Origin: Leifsonia sp. CL147
GTDB taxonomy: Bacteria > Actinomycetota > Actinomycetes > Actinomycetales > Microbacteriaceae
Reading direction: 5' to 3'
DNA: 64,000 nucleotides
NCBI RefSeq assembly: GCF_900114565.1
Contig: NZ_FOTM01000007.1
Location: forward strand, 62,001-126,000
Numbering within the stretch: position 1 is the stretch's first letter; the number at the start of each line of letters is the position of its first letter. The notes below the pieces were generated by a model. The model did no database searches, was not told the origin of the DNA, and saw only the letters and a program-made list of their open reading frames with translations. The position numbers and the translations under genes were made by a program. Below are positions 1 to 7,374 of this stretch, one piece after another.

Positions 1-316
1 CGATCACGTTGAGGTCGCGCTGGGCGAACCCGGCTTCGTGCTTCTCGATGGTGAGCTGCAGCTCGCGGGACAGGTCCATTCGGGTGATGCGGTCGATCTC
101 GTCGACCGGTTCGGCCGCGCGGATGCGCGCGAGCGCCTCCTTCACCTTCGCGATGGCGTGCTCGGCCCCGGCCGGCGAGTAGTCGGCGTACTCGCCTTCG
201 CGGCCCGGTCGCCCCAGCCACACATGGAATTCGGGGTAGAGCTCGAGTTGGGTGTCCACCCACTCCTCGGCGATCGTGTCGACCGGGGTGGGTTCGCGCT
301 TCTGATCGTTGGTCAT
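1..316 (-). CDS. DUF885 family protein, N-terminal part (runs off the window)
   Basis: Only the first ~105 residues are present; the gene continues past base 1. The protein begins MTNDQKREPTPVDTIAEEW and continues with LYPEFHVWLGRPGREGEYAD. I recognise this opening from actinobacterial DUF885 proteins, a family with a metallopeptidase-like fold and no settled physiological role. The ATG at 316-314 is chosen because a TAGGGT box ends six bases before it, matching the leaderless start pattern seen elsewhere in the window. It lies downstream of polA on the same strand with an 83-bp gap and probably has its own promoter. The catalytic region is outside the window, so activity cannot be judged. 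Family call moderately sure, function unknown. Confidence 0.7.
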   Translation of the reverse strand, partial: MTNDQKREPTPVDTIAEEWVDTQLELYPEFHVWLGRPGREGEYADYSPAGAEHAIAKVKEALARIRAAEPVDEIDRITRMDLSRELQLTIEKHEAGFAQRDLNVI

Positions 317-322
317 GATCCG

Positions 323-328
323 ACCCTA
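323..328 (-). promoter_or_regulatory. -10 box (TAGGGT) of the DUF885 gene, leaderless type
   Basis: TAGGGT on the minus strand ends 6 nt before the ATG at 316. Transcription would start at or next to the A of the start codon. No convincing -35 element is visible. Confidence 0.45.
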
Positions 329-399
329 TCGAGCACGGCCCAGCGGGAACACGAGGAATGGCGATCTGTGGACAACCTCCACCTGTTGCACAGTTCGTC

Positions 400-3087
400 T
401 CAGTGTGCGGCGGCGTCCCAGTCGGAGCCTCGACCGACCTGAACGTCCAGGGGGACCCGGAGATCGACCGCGCCGGCCATGCGCGCGCGGACGATCGCCT
501 CCAGCGCGTCCCACTCGCCAGAGGCGACCTCGAAGATGAGCTCGTCGTGAACCTGCAGCAGCATCCGGGAGTCGAGCTTCTGATCGATCATGTCGCCCGC
601 GATCCCCAGCATGGCGACCTTCATGATGTCGGCCGCCGAACCCTGGATCGGCGCGTTGAGCGCCTGGCGCTCGGCGTTCTCCCGGAGGACCCGGTTGGTC
701 GATGTCAGGTCGGCGAATGGACGGCGGCGACCGAAGATCGTCTCGGTGAAGCCGTCGACCCGCGCCTGCTCGACGACATTGCGCAGGTAGTCGCGAACCG
801 CGCCGAAGCGCTCGAAGTAGTCGGACATGAGCTGCCGCGCCTCGGAGGTCTCGATGCGCAGCTGCTTGGACAGGCCGAACGCGCTGAGGCCGTAGGCCAG
901 TCCGTAGGACATCGCCTTCACCTTCGTACGCATGGCCGGGGTCACCTGCGCAGGATCCACACCGAAGACGCGAGAGCCGACGAAACGGTGCAGGTCTTCG
1001 CCCAGGTTGAACGCCTCGATCAGCCCGGGGTCCCCGGAGAGGTGGGCCATGATCCGCATCTCGATCTGCGAGTAGTCGGCCGTGAGCAGCGTCTCGAAGC
1101 CCTCTCCGTGGCGGAACGCGGAACGGATCTCGCGCCCCTCCTCGGTGCGGATCGGGATGTTCTGGAGGTTCGGGTCGTTGGACGAGATGCGGCCGGTGCT
1201 CGTGCCGGTCTGGTCGTACGTGGTGTGGATGCGCCCGTCGGACTCCACGGACCGCTCCAGCGTCTCGACGATCTGCTTCAGCTTCGTCGCGTCGCGGTGC
1301 TGGAGCAGCAGTCCGAGGAACGGATGCGGGTTCTTCTCCTGCAGGTCGGCGAGCGAGCCGGCGTCGGTCGAGTAGCCGGTCTTCGTCGCGCGGGTCTTCG
1401 GCATCCCGAGCTCCTCGAAGAGCACCTGCTGGAGCTGCTTCGGCGACCCGAGGTTGATCTCGTGGCCGATCTGCGCGTACGCCTGGGCCGCGAAGTCGTT
1501 GGCCTTGTCCGTGAGCTCGCCACGCAGCCGCGCGAGAACCTCGGTGTCGAGCGTGACGCCGTTCAGCTCCATCTCGGCCAGCACCGCGACGAGCGGCAGC
1601 TCGATGTCGTCGAGCACGGCGCGCGTGCCCTCGTCGAGCGCGATCATCTGGCCCTCGGCGACGCGACGGATGTACCAGGCCTCGGTCGCCGGGCTGACGG
1701 CGTCGTTGATCGGCACGAGCTGGTTGGGATCGGAGACCGGAAGGGTCTCGCCGAGCACCTCGTAGACCTGCTCCGCGAGCGACTGCGGAGCGGCTCCCGG
1801 CTTAACGAGCCAGGATGCGATCCGGGTGTCGAACGCCAGTCCGTCCACGATGAAACCGGCGCGGCTCAGGGCTTTGAACTGCGGCTTCGCGTGGAAGAAG
1901 TACTTCGGTGCGCTGCTCGCGAGCCAACGCTCCAGGGCCCCCTGCGCCGAGGATGCAGCACCCGTGCGCGGGGGCGTCCACGGCACGTACACCGTCTCAT
2001 CCGCAGTGGCGAGGCCGAAACCGCTGATCCCCGCGGGCCCGAGTTCGAGCTGGACCGCGACGGCCGTACCCTCGGCCGAAGCTGTGGACAGCCAGCTCGC
2101 GAGCTCTTCCTCCGTCAGCGACCGGACGGCCGGAGCGCTGACCGCTCCCGCATCGCCCACTTCGGCGACGGACAGGGCGCCGTCGAGCATCCCCTCCTCG
2201 GCTGCCGTCTTCATGAGACGCTCGAGCAGGGTCTTGAACTGCAGCCGCGCGAAGATGTCGCGCAACGCGTTCTCGTTGAGCGGCTTGCGTTCGAGCTCGG
2301 CGAGGCTGATCGGCAGCTCCACGTCGTCGAGGAGCTTGTTGAGCCGGCGATTGCGGAGGGCGTTCTCCTTCTGCTCGCGCAGCTTCTGACCCACCACGCC
2401 CGTGATCTCGTCGGCGTGCGCGACGATGTTGTCGACCGTTCCGTACTGCTGCACCCATTTCACGGCCGTCTTCTCGCCGACCTTGTCGATCCCGATCAGG
2501 TTGTCGCTCGTCTCGCCGACGAGGGCCGCGATCTCGGGATACTGGTGCGGCTCGATGCCGTAGCGCTCGATCACCGCCGCCCGGTCGTAGACCTTGAGCT
2601 CGGAGACGCCCCGGACGTTCGGGTAGAGCAGCGTGACATCCTCGTTCACGAGCTGGATGGTGTCGCGGTCGCCCGAGACGAGCAGGACCCGGTACCCCTC
2701 TTCGACGCCGCGCCGGGCGAGGGTCGCGAGGATGTCGTCGGCCTCGTAGTCCTCCTTGGCGATCGTCGTCACGTTCATCGCATGGAGCGCCTCTTCGAGC
2801 AGCGGGACCTGTCCGGCGAACTCCGACGGGGTCTCGTTGCGCGTGCCCTTGTACTCGGGATACTCGCGCGTGCGGAAGGAGTAACGCGAGATGTCGAAGG
2901 CCACGGCCAGGTGCGTCGGCTTCTGCTGCTGGAGCAGGTTGATGAACATCGCGATGAAGCCGTGGATCGCGTTCGTGTGCTGACCCTCGCGGTTCACGAA
3001 ACTGTCGACCGGGAGGGCGTAGAAGGCCCGGAAAGCGAGCGAATGGCCGTCGATGACGAGAAGGGTAGGCTTTTCGGAGTCTGACAC
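400..3087 (-). CDS. polA: DNA polymerase I
   Basis: 895 residues, usual length. It fills gaps in replication and repair: a 5'-3' flap nuclease removes primers and the polymerase resynthesises. Residues 1-290 are the FEN-type nuclease (LLVIDGHSLAFRAFYALP; YEADDILATLAR). About 300-490 is the 3'-5' exonuclease fold, but the expected D-x-E acid pair is replaced (VAVQLELGPAG), so proofreading is probably lost, as in other actinobacterial Pol I. About 500-895 is the polymerase with motif A (LLTADYSQIEMR), motif B (RTKVKAMSYGLAYG) and motif C (LLQVHDELIFEV). The motif B position equal to E. coli Phe762 is Tyr, the residue associated with dideoxynucleotide acceptance in T7-like enzymes. GTG start, because TAGGCT lies six bases upstream and no in-frame alternative has a better site. 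Divergent from the thioesterase gene. Confidence 0.97.
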   Translation of the reverse strand: MSDSEKPTLLVIDGHSLAFRAFYALPVDSFVNREGQHTNAIHGFIAMFINLLQQQKPTHLAVAFDISRYSFRTREYPEYKGTRNETPSEFAGQVPLLEEALHAMNVTTIAKEDYEADDILATLARRGVEEGYRVLLVSGDRDTIQLVNEDVTLLYPNVRGVSELKVYDRAAVIERYGIEPHQYPEIAALVGETSDNLIGIDKVGEKTAVKWVQQYGTVDNIVAHADEITGVVGQKLREQKENALRNRRLNKLLDDVELPISLAELERKPLNENALRDIFARLQFKTLLERLMKTAAEEGMLDGALSVAEVGDAGAVSAPAVRSLTEEELASWLSTASAEGTAVAVQLELGPAGISGFGLATADETVYVPWTPPRTGAASSAQGALERWLASSAPKYFFHAKPQFKALSRAGFIVDGLAFDTRIASWLVKPGAAPQSLAEQVYEVLGETLPVSDPNQLVPINDAVSPATEAWYIRRVAEGQMIALDEGTRAVLDDIELPLVAVLAEMELNGVTLDTEVLARLRGELTDKANDFAAQAYAQIGHEINLGSPKQLQQVLFEELGMPKTRATKTGYSTDAGSLADLQEKNPHPFLGLLLQHRDATKLKQIVETLERSVESDGRIHTTYDQTGTSTGRISSNDPNLQNIPIRTEEGREIRSAFRHGEGFETLLTADYSQIEMRIMAHLSGDPGLIEAFNLGEDLHRFVGSRVFGVDPAQVTPAMRTKVKAMSYGLAYGLSAFGLSKQLRIETSEARQLMSDYFERFGAVRDYLRNVVEQARVDGFTETIFGRRRPFADLTSTNRVLRENAERQALNAPIQGSAADIMKVAMLGIAGDMIDQKLDSRMLLQVHDELIFEVASGEWDALEAIVRARMAGAVDLRVPLDVQVGRGSDWDAAAH

Positions 3088-3093
3088 CAGGAC

Positions 3094-3099
3094 AGCCTA
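3094..3099 (-). promoter_or_regulatory. -10 box (TAGGCT) of polA, leaderless type
   Basis: TAGGCT on the minus strand ends 6 nt before the polA GTG codon. There is no room for a ribosome binding site, so a leaderless mRNA is the simplest reading. Confidence 0.5.
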
Positions 3100-3143
3100 C
3101 AAGCGGCCGGTGACAGTCCAGACGACCCGTGGAAAGGTCGAAG

Positions 3144-3548
3144 ATGACCGAGGATGCGCTCTCGTACGTGCAGCAGAGAGGGCTCGGCAGGCTCGCCGAG
3201 AAGATGGGCATCGAGATCCTCGAGTTCAGCGTGGAGCGGGCTGTGGCACGCATGCCCGTCGAGGGGAACACCCAGCCCGCCGACCTCCTGCACGGAGGCG
3301 CCTACGTGGTCCTCGGGGAGTCGCTCGGCTCCATGTCCGCCAACCTCTATGCGGGCGACGGACGGCTCGCGGTCGGCATCGAGATCAACGCCTCGCACAC
3401 CCGCTCGGCGACGAGCGGCTACGTCACGGGCGTGTGCACGCCCATCCATCTCGGCCGTACGCTGACCACGCATGAGATCGCGGTGACCGACGACCAGGGG
3501 CGCCGCTGCTCCACGATCCGCATCACGAACCTCATCAAGGAGCTGTAG
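3144..3548 (+). CDS. PaaI-type hotdog thioesterase
   Basis: 134 residues, single hotdog domain, cytoplasmic. The family signature is HGGAYVVLGESLGSMSANLY: the HGG turn is followed by a helix that carries the acidic catalytic residue (Glu in GES). Members hydrolyse acyl-CoA or aryl-CoA thioesters; the substrate here cannot be read from sequence. ATG 3144 is preferred over the in-frame GTG at 3129 because GGAAAGG at 3131-3137 sits at good distance. The gene is divergent from polA and convergent with pdtaR, separated from the latter by a palindrome array. Some relatives in actinobacteria are annotated as 1,4-dihydroxy-2-naphthoyl-CoA hydrolase, but no menaquinone genes are nearby. Confidence 0.88.
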   Translation: MTEDALSYVQQRGLGRLAEKMGIEILEFSVERAVARMPVEGNTQPADLLHGGAYVVLGESLGSMSANLYAGDGRLAVGIEINASHTRSATSGYVTGVCTPIHLGRTLTTHEIAVTDDQGRRCSTIRITNLIKEL

Positions 3549-3556
3549 CCCGCCGC

Positions 3557-3653
3557 ACATTCGTCACGAATGTGCCGCTGGCGGCGCGATTTCGCGACAT
3601 TCGTCACGAATGTGCCGCTGGCGACGCGATTGCGCGACATTCGTCACGAATGT
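3557..3653. repeat. Three tandem copies of a 17-bp palindrome, 40-bp period
   Basis: ACATTCGTCACGAATGT occurs at 3557-3573, 3597-3613 and 3637-3653. Each copy is an 8-bp inverted repeat around one central C, and the starts are exactly 40 bp apart. The 23-bp spacers share a gccgctggcg core. The array fills the gap between two convergent genes. The same palindrome with the same 40-bp period, but a different spacer, forms the 16-copy array at 49,856-50,478. Confidence 0.95.
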
Positions 3654-3669
3654 GCCGCTGGCGGCCGCG

Positions 3670-4275
3670 CTACTTCTTGGGCGCGAGCTGGTCGATGATC
3701 GCCTGGGCGACGTCGTGCATCGTGAGACGGCGGTCCATGGAGGCCTTCTGGATCCAGCGGAACGCCTCCGGCTCCGACAGGCCCATCTTCTCGTTGAGGA
3801 GGCCCTTGGCGCGGTCGACCAGCTTGCGGGTCTCGAAGCGCTGGACCATGTCGCCGACCTCGGCCTCGAGGGCGATGATCTGCTGGTAGCGGGCGAGGGC
3901 GATCTCGATCGCCGGGAGGAGGTCGTTGGGCGTGAACGGCTTGACCACGTAGGCGAGGGCGCCCGCCTCGGTCGCGCGCTCGACGAGCTCCTTCTGGCTG
4001 AAGGCGGTCAGCAGCACGACCGGCGCGATGTGATCCTTCGAGAGGCGCTCCGCCGCCGAGATGCCGTCGAGCTGCGGCATCTTCACATCCATGATGACCA
4101 GGTCCGGGCGCAGCTCGGTCGCGAGCGCGACCGCCGTCTCGCCGTCTCCGGCCTCGCCGACGACCTCGAAACCGTTGTCGCGCAGGATCTCGACGATGTC
4201 GAGGCGGATGAGCGATTCGTCCTCCGCCACGACGACGCGGCGGGGTGCGGTGGGGGTGGTCTCCTGGTCAGTCAC
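3670..4275 (-). CDS. pdtaR: Response regulator with RNA-binding ANTAR output domain (PdtaR-like)
   Basis: 201 residues. Residues ~12-125 are a receiver domain: the acidic pocket is in VVVAEDESLIR, the phospho-acceptor Asp is in LVIMDVKMPQLDG, then LLTAFS and the Lys in YVVKPF. Residues ~140-195 are an ANTAR domain (RKLVDRAKGLLNEKMGLSEPEAFRWIQK), which binds paired hexanucleotide-loop hairpins in RNA to prevent termination. In mycobacteria the partner is the kinase PdtaS, encoded elsewhere; no kinase is present here. GTG start, seven bases after a TAGGCT box. It lies divergent from tRNA-Leu, and the two promoter regions overlap. Identification is firm; the targets are not visible in this window. 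Confidence 0.93.
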   Translation of the reverse strand: MTDQETTPTAPRRVVVAEDESLIRLDIVEILRDNGFEVVGEAGDGETAVALATELRPDLVIMDVKMPQLDGISAAERLSKDHIAPVVLLTAFSQKELVERATEAGALAYVVKPFTPNDLLPAIEIALARYQQIIALEAEVGDMVQRFETRKLVDRAKGLLNEKMGLSEPEAFRWIQKASMDRRLTMHDVAQAIIDQLAPKK

Positions 4276-4282
4276 GCGTGAA

Positions 4283-4288
4283 AGCCTA
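4283..4288 (-). promoter_or_regulatory. -10 box (TAGGCT) of pdtaR, leaderless type
   Basis: TAGGCT ends 7 nt before the GTG start. It overlaps the region that must hold the divergent tRNA-Leu promoter (candidate TATTCT at 4292-4297 on the plus strand). Confidence 0.5.
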
Positions 4289-4313
4289 CGGTATTCTTCA
4301 GGTGTTGTTGTGC

Positions 4314-4396
4314 GCCGCTGTGGCGGAATGGCAGACGCGGAGCACTCAAAATGCTTTGTCCGGAAGGGCGTGTGGGTTCGAATCCCACCAGCGGCA
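4314..4396 (+). tRNA. tRNA-Leu (anticodon CAA)
   Basis: 83 nt cloverleaf with a long variable arm, as expected for leucine. The acceptor arms GCCGCTG (4314-4320) and CAGCGGC (4389-4395) pair perfectly. The D arm contains GGCGGAATGGCAGACGC. The anticodon loop reads ACTCAAAAT with anticodon CAA, which decodes UUG. The T loop is GGTTCGAATCC. The discriminator is A and the 3' CCA is not encoded. The gene stands alone between pdtaR and the FBP protein gene. A candidate -10, TATTCT, lies at 4292-4297. Confidence 0.96.
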
Positions 4397-4401
4397 CGAC
4401 T

Positions 4402-4902
4402 TCAGATCCTGGCGCCGACGACGGTCGCGGCGAAGCGCCTGGCCCGCTCGGCGAGGCCTGCGATGCGCTCCTCGACCACCAGGTCGGCGTCGAAGCCGAC
4501 GTACGACGGCGGAGGGGTCCTCCGCACGTTGGCGCTGCACTCGAACGCGCCGCAGACCAGGGTGCCGACGGTGTCGCCGTTGCGGCCGGCCTGCCCGGCA
4601 CGCCGCGCCGACCAGAACCAGACGTCGTTGGTGAGGTGCACATCCTGGCACCATCCGCAGATCGTGGGGGCGTGCGATCGCATTGAGGCCTCCGAGGCGC
4701 GCAGCGCGATGCCGACCGGGCCCTCCCCCGTCGGGATGACGACGTAGCCGCGCTGCGGCAGCCGCGGGTCGCGCCAGCCGAGGAATTCGCGGCGCGCCCA
4801 GTCCACCTCATGGAGACCCGGCGGCAGGGGGAGCTCTTCCGCTTCGCTGCGGGAGCAGTTGACGAACGACTCGCGGATCTGCTGCGGGCTCAGGACCTCC
4901 AT
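4402..4902 (-). CDS. FBP-domain (EF-G-binding-like) treble-clef zinc protein
   Basis: 166 residues. The C-terminal half has two cysteine pairs, CGWC and later CGAFEC, in the arrangement of the treble-clef zinc finger of the FBP family. FBP-type proteins of Gram-positive bacteria bind elongation factor G, and some confer fusidic acid resistance; whether this one does is unknown. The N-terminal part begins MEVLSPQQIRESFVNCS, typical of the actinobacterial members. Start at ATG 4902 because AGGAGGTGCGC precedes it directly; an upstream in-frame ATG at 4929 has no such site. Its stop is only six bases from the 3' end of tRNA-Leu, in convergent orientation. Confidence 0.82.
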   Translation of the reverse strand: MEVLSPQQIRESFVNCSRSEAEELPLPPGLHEVDWARREFLGWRDPRLPQRGYVVIPTGEGPVGIALRASEASMRSHAPTICGWCQDVHLTNDVWFWSARRAGQAGRNGDTVGTLVCGAFECSANVRRTPPPSYVGFDADLVVEERIAGLAERARRFAATVVGARI

Positions 4903-4974
4903 GCGCACCTCCTGCTCCCATGCTCGCACAGGATCGGCCTGTCACCGCTTGACCCTGCCCCACGGGTCAGGGAT

Positions 4975-4980
4975 TAGCGT
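4975..4980 (+). promoter_or_regulatory. -10 box (TAGCGT) of the thioredoxin gene, leaderless type
   Basis: TAGCGT ends 6 nt before the ATG at 4987. A TTGACC at 4949-4954 is the nearest -35-like element, but the 20-bp spacing is long. Confidence 0.5.
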
Positions 4981-4986
4981 TCACGC

Positions 4987-5310
4987 ATGACCACGATCGA
5001 GAGCGTCACGGACGCCAGCTTCCAGGAGGATGTGCTCGCCGCCCCGGGCACCACCGTCGTCGAGTTCTGGGCGGAGTGGTGCGGTCCCTGCCGGGCGCTC
5101 TCCCCCATCCTCCAGAGGCTGCAGGAGGAGCACGCCGACAGCATCCGGATCGTCAAGATCAACGCTGACGAGAACATGCAGAGCACGATCGCCTACAAGG
5201 CGCTCGCGCTGCCGGTGATGAAGGTGTTCCGCGACGGCGAGGTCGTGAAGACGATCATCGGCGCCAAGCCCAAGCCCGTGCTGGAGCTGGAGCTCGCGCC
5301 GTTCCTCTGA
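4987..5310 (+). CDS. trxA: Thioredoxin
   Basis: 107 residues, the normal length of a single-domain thioredoxin. The active site is FWAEWCGPCRALSPI and the cis-proline loop is ALPVMKVF. It reduces disulfides in cytoplasmic proteins with electrons from thioredoxin reductase, which is not encoded here. There is no signal peptide. The ATG lies six bases after a -10 box with no ribosome binding site, suggesting a leaderless message. As it is not paired with trxB it may be a secondary thioredoxin rather than the main one. Convergent with the MBL-fold gene. Confidence 0.93.
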   Translation: MTTIESVTDASFQEDVLAAPGTTVVEFWAEWCGPCRALSPILQRLQEEHADSIRIVKINADENMQSTIAYKALALPVMKVFRDGEVVKTIIGAKPKPVLELELAPFL

Positions 5311-5322
5311 GCCCACCACCTT

Positions 5323-5345
5323 CGGCGCGGTGAAACCGGTCGCCG
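5323..5345. terminator. Possible bidirectional terminator hairpin
   Basis: An imperfect inverted repeat (cggcgcggt then gaa then accggtcgccg) lies in the 37-bp gap between the convergent thioredoxin and MBL-fold genes. No U tract follows, so this is weakly supported. Confidence 0.3.
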
Positions 5346-5347
5346 CC

Positions 5348-6172
5348 TCAGGTGAGGTGATCGAACGCGCCGCTCACCCAGCCGATGTACCGGTCGGCCG
5401 AGCGGAGCACCGCATCCCGCGCATCCCCCGGGATGACGTTGGCGAGGTTTCCGTAGAGCCGGTCGAACGGCCGGTCGCAGAGCAGATCGGCGATGCGGCG
5501 CACCACGGCGGCCGACAGGGGGATGTCGTTCGGGAAGCTCCGCTGGAACGTCACCCAGCGCTGCGACGGACCGGGGAACACGGTGTCGCCGCTCAGCACG
5601 ACCCCGCGATCCCAGTGGACGACCGCGCTGCCCGGGAAGTGGCCGCCGATCGTCCGCAGCGTCACACCCGGCAGGATCTCGACCTCGCCCGTCCACGACT
5701 GGATCGCCGGGTCCTCGCGCTGCACCCAGTGGCGGTCGGCGGCGTTGACGAGCACCGGAGGGTCGCCCAGCATCCGCGACCAGCTCACCTGCGCGCCGAA
5801 CATGTGCGGGTGGCTCGTCGCGATCACGGCGACGCCACCGAGGTCCTGGACGGCGGCCGCGGCCGCCTCGTCCACGTATCCCGTGGGATCCCACAGCAGA
5901 TTGCCCTCGGGAGTGCGCAGCAGCAGGCTCTGCTGGCCGATGCCGACCCGCGGCTCGCTGCGCAGCCCGAACAGGTCGGGCTCCAGCTCGGTCACCACGA
6001 CGTGCTCGCCCTCGCGCTGCAGGCGCTGCAGCGTCGTCCACTCCTGACCGCCCGGCGGGACGTACTGCCGCTCGTCCTCGCAGATCGGGCACGACGCCGG
6101 GGGATGCTCCCCCGAGCCGTCGACGACCGGAACAGTCTCCACCGCGCATGCCGCACACAGCCACTCCGCCAC
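5348..6172 (-). CDS. MBL-fold metallohydrolase with N-terminal zinc ribbon
   Basis: 274 residues. The first ~40 residues hold two cysteine pairs (WLCAAC and SCPIC), a zinc-ribbon-like knuckle. A metallo-beta-lactamase fold follows. The usual HxHxDH motif appears as TSHPHMFGAQVSW, keeping two histidines but not the Asp-His pair. Later landmarks are GGHFPGSAVVHW and the metal-bridging Asp in LSGDTVFPG. Such SHPH variants exist in other bacterial hydrolases of unknown substrate. The GTG at 6172 (MAEWLCAAC) is preferred: an upstream ATG at 6238 would run the reading frame through the divergent promoter region and into the neighbouring gene. No function is proposed. Confidence 0.8.
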   Translation of the reverse strand: MAEWLCAACAVETVPVVDGSGEHPPASCPICEDERQYVPPGGQEWTTLQRLQREGEHVVVTELEPDLFGLRSEPRVGIGQQSLLLRTPEGNLLWDPTGYVDEAAAAAVQDLGGVAVIATSHPHMFGAQVSWSRMLGDPPVLVNAADRHWVQREDPAIQSWTGEVEILPGVTLRTIGGHFPGSAVVHWDRGVVLSGDTVFPGPSQRWVTFQRSFPNDIPLSAAVVRRIADLLCDRPFDRLYGNLANVIPGDARDAVLRSADRYIGWVSGAFDHLT

Positions 6173-6227
6173 CCTCCGGACTCTATCGCGACGGAATAGT
6201 CTGCGACGAGGACCGATTGGAGTGGAT

Positions 6228-7253
6228 GTGAAACGCATCGGGTTCCTCAGCTTCGGGCACTACCAGCCCATCCCCGGCTCCGTCTCGCGCACCGCAGGGG
6301 ACGCGCTCCGGCAGACCATCGAGCTCGCCGTCGCGGCGGAGGAGCTGGGGGCGGACGGCGCGTTCGTCCGCGTCCACCACTTCGCGCCGCAGCTGGCGTC
6401 GCCGTTCCCGCTGCTGGCCGCCATCGGCGCGCGCACCTCCCGCATCGAGATCGGCACAGCGGTCATCGACGCCCGGTACGAGAATCCCCTCTACATGGCC
6501 GAGGATGCGGCCGCCGCCGACCTGATCAGCGGAGGGAGGCTGCAGCTCGGCGTGAGCCGCGGGTCACCCGAGACGGCACTGCGCGGCTCCGAGTCGTTCG
6601 GGTATGTCCCCGCCGAGGGCGAATCGGACGCCGACATGGCGCGCCGCCACATCGAACTGTTCCGCGCCGCGATCGCCGGCGCGGGAGTGGCGCAAGCCGA
6701 TCCGGCCATGACTGGAGGCCAGCGCGGCGCCCTGGCGATCGAGCCGCAGTCGCCCGGTCTGGCCGACCGCATCTGGTGGGGCGCCGGCTCTCGCGCGACA
6801 GCGGTCTGGGCCGCGGAGCAGGGCATGAACCTGATGAGCTCGACGCTCCTGACCGAGGACACCGGCGTCCCGTTCTCCGACCTGCAGGCCGAGCAGCTGC
6901 AGCAGTACCGCGAGGCGTGGGCCGCAGCCGGCTGGGAGCGCGAGCCGCGCGTATCGGTCAGCCGCAGCATCCTGCCCATCACGACGGACCTCGACCGCCG
7001 CTACTTCGGCGCGTCGGCGCTCGCCGACCGGCACGATCAGGTGGGGCACCTGGACGGCGGCCTCGCACGTTTCGGGAAGAGCTACGTCGGCGATCCGGAG
7101 CGGATCGTGGAGGAACTGCGGGAGGATGCGGCCGTCGCCGACGCCGACACCGTGCTGGTGACCGTCCCCAACCAGCTGGGCGTCGACTACAACGCGCACC
7201 TCCTGGAGACGATCGTCACCCAGATCGCGCCGGCGCTGGGATGGCGGGGCTGA
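6228..7253 (+). CDS. LLM-class flavin-dependent oxidoreductase
   Basis: 341 residues, a luciferase-like monooxygenase TIM barrel. The start MKRIGFLSFGHYQP and the following AVAAEELGADGAFVRVHHFA are typical of a large actinobacterial clade. These enzymes use reduced FMN or F420 and oxidise varied organic substrates; cofactor and substrate cannot be decided here. SRGSPETALRG and WWGAGSRATAVWAAE are expected cofactor-loop regions. The GTG at 6228 is chosen over the GTG at 6222 because GGAG (6219-6222) is then five bases upstream and the family starts at MKRIGF. Divergent from the MBL-fold gene with a 55-bp gap; monocistronic. Confidence 0.88.
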   Translation: MKRIGFLSFGHYQPIPGSVSRTAGDALRQTIELAVAAEELGADGAFVRVHHFAPQLASPFPLLAAIGARTSRIEIGTAVIDARYENPLYMAEDAAAADLISGGRLQLGVSRGSPETALRGSESFGYVPAEGESDADMARRHIELFRAAIAGAGVAQADPAMTGGQRGALAIEPQSPGLADRIWWGAGSRATAVWAAEQGMNLMSSTLLTEDTGVPFSDLQAEQLQQYREAWAAAGWEREPRVSVSRSILPITTDLDRRYFGASALADRHDQVGHLDGGLARFGKSYVGDPERIVEELREDAAVADADTVLVTVPNQLGVDYNAHLLETIVTQIAPALGWRG

Positions 7254-7322
7254 ATCCTGGGCCGGCGTGTACCCCGAATGCGGCATAGACGGAAACAGGG
7301 ATGCTGACATGATGGAGTGACC

Positions 7323-7373
7323 GCACACCCGAAATGGCGGTAACCCGTTCCGTTCCGCTTTCTAAGGGTGTGC
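7323..7373 (+). promoter_or_regulatory. Inverted repeat in the leader of the secreted-protein gene
   Basis: GCACACCC (7323-7330) and GGGTGTGC (7366-7373) are exact reverse complements around a 35-nt loop, and the second arm contains the presumed ribosome binding site directly before ATG 7375. Folding could limit translation, but no known riboswitch class is recognised. Confidence 0.3.
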
Positions 7374-7374
7374 C

